Source of the DNA: Azadirachta indica
Lineage: Eukaryota > Streptophyta > Magnoliopsida > Sapindales > Meliaceae
Length of the DNA: 64,000 nt
Reading direction: 5' to 3'
Assembly: GCA_022749755.1 (NCBI GenBank)
Contig: CM040444.1
Coordinates: 3,599,009 to 3,663,008 of the forward strand
Position 1 is the stretch's first letter. The number at the start of each line of letters is the position of its first letter. Below the pieces are notes generated by a model. That model did not search any database. It was not told where the DNA came from and saw only the letters and a program-made list of their open reading frames with translations. Positions 24,241 to 35,210 of the stretch are shown one piece after another. The position numbers and the translations under genes are program-made.

Positions 24241-25662
24241 TATTTATTTAAATATTAAAAAATATTTATTTTTTTTAAATATTATAAAAGTATATGTTTA
24301 TCACCCCAAATATTGGGGGAATATGTCATTTTTTCTACTAAATAAATATATATTTAACAATTAAAAACTAAAAGGAAAGTTCGATTTTCTTGGATAAGTT
24401 GTCTGCATGCGACATGTCAGCATCCCCCAAATTTAGGCGTTATCAGTCAAGCGACGTGATGTATATAATCAATGGAAATTATGTATCGTGGCGCATTATC
24501 ATATAGGTTCCTATAGTTTTATTATTTCTTAAAAAGTAATTATGATTTATATTAAATAAATCCCTAATTCCTATTAAAATTACTCTTAAGGTAATGAAAT
24601 TTCTTGTTCTTAAATAAAATTATTTTTTATTTATATTAAATAAATCCCTAATTCTTATAAAAATCAGTCTTATAGTAATAAATATTTTCTTAATTTTTTA
24701 TATTTTTTATACAAATGTTTATATTTTAAATTACCAATCCATTGAAGAATTATTTATAATATGATAGCATTATTTATTAGCTAAAATTTTGTGTTGGATA
24801 AAAATATTTTTTAATTTTAGCATTAAAGAGAAAAAAATTTGTCCCTTATAATTTTTTAAGAAAAACAAGTGTAAGCAAACTCAATCATTATAATATAAAA
24901 TTATTTAATTTAATTCAAAATTATGTTTTAGTTTATTTTTTATTAATTTGATTCTATTTAATTTTTTATTTTAATTTATTGAAAATCTTAAAAACACTAA
25001 AAAAATAAATAAAATTATTTAAAAATGCAAAAAAGAATAAAACACTATAAACCAATTTGATTGATAAATTTGAAAAAAGACTAGTTCTCAACTTAATTTA
25101 TTTTTAAATAAAACTGAAGTGAACCGAGCCGAACCAATTTGTTATGTTAATAGAATTAAGAACTCAGTTAACATTTAAAAGAAAATTGTGTCTTTATTTT
25201 AATAAAAAAAATTAGGGGTTTAATTGATAAAAATCCATTACCAAAAAGATAATATAAAATAATTTATGGAGAAAACAACAATGTGTTTGTTATTATCAAA
25301 CAACACAATCGTATTACTTCTGTTATGCTTCTACCTTGTTTGTTAGGCCCTGTTTGGTCCCCACTTTTAAAAAATAACTTCCACCTCGTTTAATTTTTTT
25401 TTTCTGTATTTATTATTTAAATAGTGAATTTAATTTGAAGCTTATTTTACATGGGTCGCAATACATTACAATCTGACAAAATTGAATCTTATAAAGAGGC
25501 AAAAAAAATCTAAATAAAGAATATATGAAATTTTTTTAATATTCCTAAAATGTTAATTATTTATAAAAATAAAAAAATATGGTTAAATGAAAATATTATT
25601 GTCTGTTTCTTACTAATAGAATTGAAAAACATCAATGAATTTGGGATAAGTGGTAAATTTGT
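24241..25662. other. AT-rich intergenic spacer
   Basis: No gene recognised. A phrase GGCCCTGTTTGGTCCCC at about 25347 resembles the outer end of plant DNA transposons, but no matching opposite end was seen nearby. Confidence 0.5.
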
Positions 25663-25782
25663 AAATATTATTTTATTACGTTTAACCTTGAAAGCAAAGC
25701 AGATAATTTCTTTATAAATAATAAATATTATTTTATTATTTTTAACCATGAAGGCAGAGTAGATAATTTCTTTATAAATAAT
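25663..25782. repeat. 60-bp tandem duplication
   Basis: Two adjacent units of exactly 60 bp share 'ttattttatta..tttaacc.tgaa.gca.ag.agataatttctttataaataataaa', with about seven differences. It lies in the gene-free spacer; no function implied. Confidence 0.85.
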
Positions 25783-26054
25783 AAAAAAAATTTAGATAAA
25801 TGTATGAAAATATTTTGTGTTTTCTTATCCAAAACTATATCTAATTATTATATGATAAGAGTGAAATTATATTTACAGATTTTGTAAATATTGAAAAATA
25901 TTGATATGATATAAACTAAACTGGATAAATAGGATTATTTATATAGAAAGTAAATAAATAAAAATAAATTTCATTAATATATTTTAGTTAAACTTAAAAA
26001 GAAATTGATCAAAATTTTTAAAATTTATTATTTTTTAAATTAATATAATACGGT

Positions 26055-26267
26055 GTTAATATTTCATCCCTAAATTTTACTACACTTATCAATTAAAACA
26101 TAAGTTTTTTAATTTTAACAATTTCATCCCTCTATCAAATATCAATAAGAATAAAAAGATCCGTAAAATTAAAAAAAAATAACTAAAGTTGGAGACTGAA
26201 ATGTTAATATTATGAAAGTATGCTGCAAATTAATTATTTTAGTAAGATTTAGGGAATAAAATATTAT
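26055..26267. mobile_element. Small MITE-like inverted-repeat element, about 213 bp
   Basis: The left end AATATTTCATCCCTAAATTTTACT (about 26058) pairs with the reverse complement of the right end AATATTTTATTCCCTAAATCTTACT (about 26265), and pairing continues inward over about 70 bp with gaps. No coding capacity. 'Ttycatccctaaatttt' termini are common in plant MITEs. Boundaries are accurate to a few bases only. Confidence 0.65.
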
Positions 26268-29200
26268 TAGTCAAAATAATGATTAGTAAAGCAATCAAGT
26301 AGATGTATATTATTGAAAAGTGAGAATTAGACTCAATTTTAATGATTTGCTCTCACCGTCTTTCACTATGAGTTGTCTAACCAAGTGGGTTGTGGGCATA
26401 CTCTAAGAATCAAGTGCTACCATCATTTCTTCAACTTCTTAATTTGTTTTAATTATTTCCATCTTTATTTCTGTTTTTTAATTTATTTATCAAAAGATAA
26501 AGTTTGCAACCTTAATTGATAACAAATCCACTTGTTTACTTCATTATGTTTATTTTTTATATTTAAAATATTATAAGAATAATAATTTAATTCACGTGAT
26601 AGATTTAATTTAAAACTAATTATCGACTTCTTACTTAATACTTTATACTAATAGTTTGATATTAGAATTAAGAATTTGTGTTAAAACTTCAATGTATCAT
26701 TAATATTAATAAAGTTATATCATAATCATTCTTACTTTCGTATGAATCCTAGTTTTAAAATCAAAATCAATTCACTTCAATCTTAACCAATTTACATGAC
26801 CTTATAATTGAATCTATATTTAAAATAAAGAAATCTATTGAAATTTCAACATATTATTAATATTACACTTGTACCTAATTACGCGTATCTTTTTAGAAAA
26901 ATCAACCACTTAATATTTCTCACAAGCTATTGAAATTTTTGTTCTCTAAATTATTTATTCTAATTGAATTATAAATTTTTTATATTAAATTCTGAAAGTG
27001 TTGAATATATATTTATTTTGCTGGTTACTATTTGGAATTAATTTACGTATTTTTGTTAGAAATATAGTTTAATATTATTATTAACTACATTCTTAACCCT
27101 CGTTGTGATGACTAAATCTAGAATAGCCTTATTATTAAGTTACATACTAAACTATGATTATAGTTAGAATTTAATATTACAATGTTAATTTGGTCATTAC
27201 ACTATGTGTTAAGACTTCTTTATTGTAAATGGAGGGAAAAAAAAAAATCATATCCTCAGTAATAAAACAATAAGAAACCAGGGATTGGGATGTTATTATA
27301 ACCATAGTATTCTTTTATTACTGTATGTTATAAAAAGGGGGAGATCATGAAATCTTTTATACCTTTTAATCAAGGCCCAAAAGGGCCGAAACCATGTTAA
27401 CTTTTACCACGTATAAAGCCCAAGAGAAGTGTCTTAAGAGAGATGAAGGGTGCTTTTAGACTCATTCTTTCTTATATTTATATCTGAAGGTAAATTTTTT
27501 TAAAAAAATTACATAACTACATATACAATCTACATGTGTTTAGATCAAAAATTTTTGTCTTCCTAATTAGTGAAAATTTTATCTCAATTCAAGAAAAATC
27601 TACTCTAACGTGACTACAGGCCTTGAACCCATTCTCTTGTTTAAAAAATTTGTGCAAGCTTAATTTTGGGAGAAATCTGTCCCTAAGTCAGTGAAATTTT
27701 ATCCTAATACAATCACGAAAACTTGAATCCCTTGACTCATGGGAAAGAAGGAAAGTAAGTATTTTTATGATTAAGTTATTAGTAAGGACTGTTATTTAGC
27801 TTAAAAATTTTATTTTATAAATTAAATTTCACAAAAGTTAAGCTTATTGCGACCATACCAAAATAAAAATCGTTGATGCGGGAAAGTTCTTTGTTCACAA
27901 AAGGAAGATGTTTCTTTGTTGACAATAAACACCAACGTCAACACCTTTAACCTAGCAATTGAACAAGCTTTATACCCAAACCCAAACCATTGAGGCTTCA
28001 AATGGGTCTAAAAACAATGTAGAGTCCATGTTCCCAACAGGTGTTTAGAGGAAAAAACAAATTAGATTGTATGTTGGGACTATTTCTTGCCTTGTATGTC
28101 GTTTCTTACTTCAGTTTGATTTTGGTAGCGAAGAACGAGGTCAGAACGAGGTCAACATGAGGTTGACGAAGCTTTTTTAACCTATTATAATGCCTAAATT
28201 AGCATAAGCAGAGAAAAATAGTGCGTTATTATAGTTTTTTCTATATCAATGAAAGGTAAATTAAAGAGTGTTAAAGTGTGTTTTTAAAGAGTGAAAAATA
28301 TCTTAATCTTGAATAAGAATATATTTATATTCAGGGATTACGCTATTTAAATTTTGTTATCATAATTTTTCTCTTTTTGTCTTTTTAAAAAGTAATTTTG
28401 ACTTTTTTCTCATGTGAATCAAAATTTCATGATAGGAGGCATTCATGAAATAATTTATTTTTTGTTATTCTATATCGTTTATCACATATCACCCTCCTTA
28501 TACTTTATAAGTTATATGTCATGTTTTCATTGACCACACAGGTAGTCTCTGATTATTACTAAGGCTAAATAGCCCTTCTACCAATAACTTGGATTTTTGT
28601 ACCAAGTTTCAACCAATATCATATGGTCTCATTGATAGTAATTGAATGGTACCAAGTTTTTGTCAAGATCAAATGATTTCTCTAATAATAGTTTGACCTA
28701 AGAAATTTTTTAATTGAAAAGTTAAAATATGCTTTGAATATAATCTCTTAACTTTTGAATTGACCTATTCGCGAGAACCAAGCATTATCCCTTCCACAAG
28801 TTTCATTTATTTCCTTAGTAGAATTGTAGAATAACACCCCCTTTGTGAACCTCATTCATGATATAGATGGCTACCCTAGCCAATCCATCCTTATCTTAGT
28901 CCAAAGCTTGCTAAAAAGGTACTCCACAAGGTTAGGTTATTTTCTTAAGGTGTTAGCTTAGACACCATAGTCTTATTTTATTGCCATAAAAATCCTTTGC
29001 AAGTGCTTGAAAATTCTACCTAAATCTTTTTAAAGAGTTTTGAGAGGATTTAGTTTGCGCCTGAAGAGAAGAGACCCCGAACGAAAGTGTCCTAATTTTG
29101 TGGGGCAAGTTTAAGAAGTGGTCCAAATTTGAGTACCTAGCTCAAAATAATTTTATTTGGAACAAAAATAAAATAAGAGGTTGTATGCGCACCTGGCGCA

Positions 29201-30966
29201 TTTTAGCGTCCTCAAAAGCCGTCCCACTTCCGTAAATGGCCTTAATGGACGAGCCAGTCAAAGTCCACGTCCCAACAGGCCCTTCCTTTCTAGACGCCCA
29301 CTATCAACCGTCAACCGTGTACAAGCACTTTACCAACCAAAACAGCGCGTTACATGAAATACTTTTAAAACAACGTTATCCCTTTTCTTTAGAAATAAAT
29401 AAAATTATTATTATTATATATTAAATTATTAGCAATATTGTCAATTTAATATTTTCAATTAAGTGTACAGTCATTTTTATATTGTAATTTTAGCTTTCAA
29501 TGATAAATAATTTTGATTTTTTTTTAAATTGTTGATGTAACTCTTATATAATACTAATAATAAGTGACACGTAAAATAATTTTTTTAATATTTAAATTTA
29601 GCAACTTATGCACCAAAAATAAAGTAATAATTTATTAGAAAAAATTTATTAAGCTTCCAAATATTATTAAATTAACTTCATAGTTATACGCATCATTTGA
29701 GTGATATTTTTCCTTATTTATTTATTTATCTATTTATGTTATATGGGTTTCTCTCTATTAAATTATAATTAAAGGTTAATAATCTGTCATCATTTTTTGT
29801 TTTTATTAAAATTAAATAATTATGTGTTTAAACTTTTCTTTTAAAGCAAACAGCACTCACAAACTCAAATAAATATATTTGGTGAGAATAAGATTTTAAG
29901 TTAAAGTTTTTTTTACCAGCTCACAAACTTTTTTTGATTAAAAAATTATAACGATATAATTTAGGATAGAAGTGGACAATTATATATAGTTTAGTTTAAA
30001 TAATGGAGAGCATACTTGACACTTTTAAATTATTTCGATTTTAAATAATAATATAAGACAAAGAATTTGATATTTAACTCGTAAAATTTTTTACTTTCAT
30101 TTAAAATTATATTTTAATTTAAAATTATAAAAAATAGATTTATATATATAAATTTTATTTAAATATATAAAATTACCTTTAAAAATAATAATTTATACAA
30201 AATAACATTAATAATTTTAATTTTAAACTTATGAAAAACATGGATTTATACATGTAATTTTTCACTAAAAAATATACAATTACCACTAAAAATAATAACT
30301 TTTTCAAAATAACATTAATCACCTAATATAACATTATTTTTATATGTTAAAAAAATTTTAAAAAAGTTTAATTTTATATTCTTATTATATAAATTATTGT
30401 ATTAAATAATTAATAAGTGTTTTCTTCTTACACTATTAGAAACTCCGCATGCATATTAATACTTTGTAATATCCATCGTCCCTGTTACTCAATGTCTTTT
30501 TCTTCGTCTTCTCTACAAAGATCACTCCTTTTTCCTTTTTAAACTTCCAAATTCATTCAATACAATTCCTTTTCAATCACCATCTTCAACCACACCACTT
30601 TCCCTTTATTCGTATATCTAATTATTCACCCCCTTTAATTTTCCTTCCCCACTTCGTTTTTTTTTTAATAATTTTTTAAAGATTTTTTTAATTTATAGAA
30701 CCTTGATCCAATCTTCCAAAGTTTATTCACAGATAGGAGAACTGAAGAAGAAAGTGAGAGATAGAAGTGTCTGGGTTTACTGAAACTAACACTGTTTATT
30801 TATTTTTCTTGAATCTCGATCTGTTATTTCCATTTTTATTTTCCTGGAAAATAAGGATCTGAGTCAATAATCAATAATTAATCTGGTTTTGTGTGGTGGG
30901 TTTTGAAAAAAAATTTGATTTTGTTTCTGGGGTCTCGAGAAAAGTGGCGATTTGTGGGAGAAAAAA
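26268..30966. other. Long gene-free spacer ending in the GT14 5' UTR
   Basis: 26268-27350 and 29400-30450 are AT-rich without recognisable features. 27350-29350 is of more normal composition and complexity and has motifs that recur loosely (GAACGAGGTCA twice near 28131; 'accaagttt' near 28600 and 28649), as in old transposon debris, but no protein or terminal repeat could be identified. From about 30730 the sequence is likely the GT14 5' leader; it contains no upstream ATG. Confidence 0.5.
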
Positions 30967-33831
30967 ATGGGGAGAAATAGAGGAGACAAAGAGGAACCAG
31001 AGAAGTACATAGGGTTGCTAAAACTGGTGCAAGTACTGTCGTTTTTAGTTGTTTTTGTCGCTGGGATAATCATAGGATTAGCAACAAGTTCACACATAAA
31101 TCAGTATTTCACACCATCTTTGTTACTATCAACAAATCATTTCTCAGGTTTGAGTTTTGAAACCAATAACTGCAGCAAGAATTGTCAGGAAAATGCTTAC
31201 TTGGACTTCGAAAAATTTTTTCATCCGGAGAATTTGATGCACAGAATGTCTGATGAGCAGCTCTTTTGGAGAGCTTCAATGGTGCCTTCTAAGGAGGAGT
31301 ATCCAGTTGTGAGAACTCCTAAACTGGCGTTTATGTTCTTGACAAGAGGGCCCTTGCCGCTGCTGCCTTTGTGGGAGAGATTTTTCACGGGGCATGAGAA
31401 GTATTTCTCCATTTATGTTCATGCACTTCCAGGGTACAAGCTGAATGTGTCTAAGGATTCTCCCTTTCATGGAAGGCAAATCCTAAGTCAGGTAATATTT
31501 CTTCTGGATTTTTTTTGATTTATTCAAAATAAATGATATATGGTAGGTCTTTAACTGTTTTAGTTGTTAATTTATTATGTGCTAAAGTTTGGTGATTATT
31601 GAGTTAGGTGAAGATCAAACTGCTTAGTAGTTAATAAATAAATGATACATGGAAATGGAGTCATTGAGTAGTTAGTCGATGAGTCTCTAGATTTGAGAAG
31701 AATGGATTTTGTTTAAGAGAGATTATGAAGTGAAGCTATGATGTTTAGTGGGATGTATTGCTGCTTAAATTTTTTATGGTTGTCATTTGTCGAGTTTATT
31801 CACCAAAAAATAGAGAAAAGTGGAGATAATTGAAGGAAATAATAAGAAATGAGAGATTGATTTTTGCATCTGGGTTGAATAGTTGCTTAGTGTTGTTGGA
31901 GAACTTTTGATGTAGGAGAAGCTACAATTAGAAGGGAAAGGAGTTTCATGGAAATTAGGTACGTGGGAAACTTGTAATTTAACTCCCGGGAAATCTTGGT
32001 CTTCAAGATATTGTAGGTATATATTCTGATTGGTTTATGATTGTAGAGGAATATGATTAGAGTGGAAGAAGTGCAGGGGAAAAGGAATGCAAGTACAAGT
32101 ATTAGTAGTAGTAGGAGGGTAAAAATTGTAATTTGTGACTGCTTACATTAGATGGTTGAAATAAAAAATCTGATATGAATCTGGATATTTGAGAGGAATT
32201 AAGATTTATATATAAACAGTGAAGAAAGTGTTTACAGTAAAATATTTGTCCCCAAGATTTTTTAATTTATGATATATTATAGAATGGCCTCCTTATATTG
32301 TTTGTATTTTGGTTATTTTTTATAGGAAGTATGTTCTGAAATGCTCCATCTTTGATTTGCAGTAATTCAGAAAGCTAGAAAAAGATTTGAAATATCGTCC
32401 TCTCTGTCTGTGTTGAGATGGACTTCTCAATTCATTAAGTTAGTTAGGTTTGCAGTCGTAGATAAATGCTTAGAACCTTGAGACTATCCTTCCACAATTC
32501 CAGGTTTAGGGAATTTCCTCATTATCTTATGTAAAACCAAGAAAGAAGATTTTCATTAGAAAATAATCTAAGACTGAAGCCATCCTTCAGAACCCTGTGA
32601 ACAACATCATCCGAAATCTTATGTTATAAAACTCCCTCAGGTTTAGGAATCATCAAGACTTGACAATAGCCTTCCACAGCCCAATTGTATGAGTTAGCCG
32701 GATACATGTGTTAATTCCTTGGAAATTTAAATCTAATCTTGGGATGGAAAGGGAGATAATAAGAAAGTAAACAAATCCGGTCTTCAGAGGATGAATTTTG
32801 GGGGATATTTGGTTTCTGGTATCTTTTTGGTACCTTTTGAAATGTTTTTTTTTTTCCTTCTATTTTTGGCTCCACTTCTTTAATTTTATCAGTCTAACCT
32901 TTTTTTATTAATAAGATAAAATTTTCAATTTTGTATTTACCTAAGAAAAACTTTCTAATTTATGAACTTCATATTTATGAAATCATTAACAATGAATATC
33001 ACTCGGTGTATGAAATTAGTTGAATCTATTGTGTTAATTAAGAATACTTGTGTCGAATCCATCAAGTGAACGTGAACCTATTGTGGTTCTGATGTAATTT
33101 GACTAATGGCAATTACACGACTTTTAATCTGTTTTATATGGTAGTTAACTTTGTCTTATGAGCTGTTCTTCGTCTTTTATCTTCAGAATGTTGCATGGGG
33201 AACAGTGGAAATGGCTGATGCTGAGAAACGCCTCCTAGCCAATGCACTACTAGACTTTTCAAATGAGCGGTTTATTCTCCTATCTGAGAGCTGCATCCCA
33301 GTATTCAACTTCCCAACTGTCTACAAGTATCTCACAGGTTCAGAACACAGCTTTGTTGAGTCATATGATGATCCCTCACGTTACGGTCGTGGCCGCTACA
33401 GCCGCAGGATGCGTCCCGATATTAAAGTCTATCAATGGCGAAAAGGGTCCCAATGGTTTGAAATGCACCGGAAAGTGGCAATTTACATCATCTCAGACAC
33501 TCACTATCTGACCATTTTCAGAAAATACTGTAGGCCTTCTTGCTATCCTGATGAGCATTACATTCCAACTTACCTAAACATATTCCACCCGTCACTAATG
33601 GCAAACCGTACTGTGACTTGGGTTAACTGGTCAGTGTTGGGCCCACACCCGGCGATGTATGGGAAAGAAGATATTACAGAAGATTTTATACAATTAATTA
33701 GGAACAGCAACGGGACATTGTGTTTGTACAATGAGCAGAGAACATCGAAATGCTATCTTTTTGCTCGGAAATTTGCTCCGGATACACTGGAGCCCTTGTT
33801 AAACATCAGCTCAAAGGTGATGGAATTTTGA
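30967..33831 (+). CDS. Core-2/I-branching beta-1,6-N-acetylglucosaminyltransferase family protein (GT14)
   Basis: Golgi type II membrane glycosyltransferase of CAZy family GT14 (Branch domain). Two exons, 30967-31491 and 33187-33831, joined in phase 0 with a 1.7-kb GT-AG intron; 389 aa, typical for plant members. The start is the first ATG of the leader. A short Lys/Glu-rich cytosolic end is followed by one membrane segment at about residues 21-42 (VLSFLVVFVAGIIIGLATSS). The Branch domain starts with KLAFMFLTRGPLPLLPLWERFF and continues FSIYVHALPG, ANALLDFSNERFILLSESCI, PSRYGRGRYSRRM, and QWFEMHRKVA. Cysteines in SESCIP and CRPSCYPDEHYIPTYL, common to the family, are present. The acceptor used by the plant enzymes is not established here. 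A poly(A)-like AATAAA lies at 34159-34164. It converges on the next gene. Confidence 0.93.
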
Positions 33832-35210
33832 CAAAATTATTTAATTGTTATTGAAAGCTTATAAATTTTCGTTAGGGTTGGATTAATCTCATTTTTTCTG
33901 CAAAAGGGATAAACAAAAGTGTACAGGTTTGTGTAGAATTTGATGTTGACAAAACCTATCTTGAGAGTTGCTACTTTATTGGCAAATTTTGAGAGAAATT
34001 TTTGTGTAGTAGGAATCATTGATATAGAAAATTTTACATCATTGATGGTTCTTGGTTGCATGTGGCTTGGAATTTATATTTTCTAGCAAAAAAGATTGAT
34101 TATGGTCTCTTAAAGTTCTAAGTGAGATGGGCTTATTACATTGTCAATGTGTTTATTCAATAAAATTGTTCTACTTGGAACTATTTCATTATGACAGGTT
34201 CAGTAGAAAGAATCTGAGCTGTTACCACCTGATTTGTATGTACATTCAGTCCAATCAATTGCAACAATTATTAAGATAAGTGATGGATAATCATCACATA
34301 ATCTCAAAATTTTCATTCCAAATGATAAATAGGAATAATTTCAGCTTGCTAGAACCACATTTTTGGCGAGCTAATACATAACTTTAGCATCCCCTAACAC
34401 CCTTCAACTGTACTGGCTGAATTTTGAAAATTCCAGCTTAAAACTTGCAAAAGGGTAGAATCATTCTCAAGATCGAGTGTAATCAAAGGCCATTCAGGCA
34501 CTCACGGGCTCGTCAAAAGTCAAGTTTTCAAGCAGCATGCACTAACACACGCTACACAGTCTTCATAATGCTTTCAAGTTTCAGACAAGCTGGGTTAGAA
34601 TCTGTAATCCTGATCCATGAATGGCTACTACTAGAAATGCTTCATGGGGATATTTGTATTATCTGTTATTCCAATTCCACAATGAATACAGACATGGTAA
34701 TATATTAAACAACCAACCACAGGAAATTATATTACATTCAGCCTTGATGGCATTCCACAAAGTATTGCTTAAATTTTGATGAAAAATATTAATAAATTCA
34801 TGATTTGAAGCAAAAAAGCAACTCTGCTATGCCTGCAATTGAACTGCATATATAACTAAACTATACCATGATAAGCATCAAAATGCAGCCCGAATAAGAC
34901 CACCTAATGTTTTTAAATCATCACATAAGACTTTCTTTATCAATTAGATATCTGTGAAAAATTGTGAGGTCCAAGGTACAGAAGAAATAATAAAACCATC
35001 ATAAATAGACAGCATTACAGGTGGACTTTTGCTCTACTGAATTTCCTAGCAAAAACTACCCCATTATTATACTTAATTTTTGCCACATTAGAACAACAGC
35101 AGAAAATGATGCTTAAAATATAACAATGATGTAGCAGTTTTCTTGGCCAACATAAAGCATAAAAATTTAGAGATTGGACAATTCTATCTGTAATTTCATG
35201 TACATAAAAA
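33832..35210. other. Spacer between convergent genes
   Basis: Holds the 3' ends of the GT14 gene (AATAAA at 34159-34164) and of the minus-strand PPR gene ending at 35211. Reading frames in it, such as 34445-34708 (+), lack recognisable features and are taken as chance. Confidence 0.5.

Noticed and set aside
25344..25362. GGCCCTGTTTGGTCCCC, resembling a DNA-transposon terminus
   Set aside because: No inverted partner or flanking duplication was found within several kilobases.
34445..34708. 87-codon frame between GT14 and the GRP23-like gene
   Set aside because: No features and no splice context; within presumed 3' UTR or spacer.
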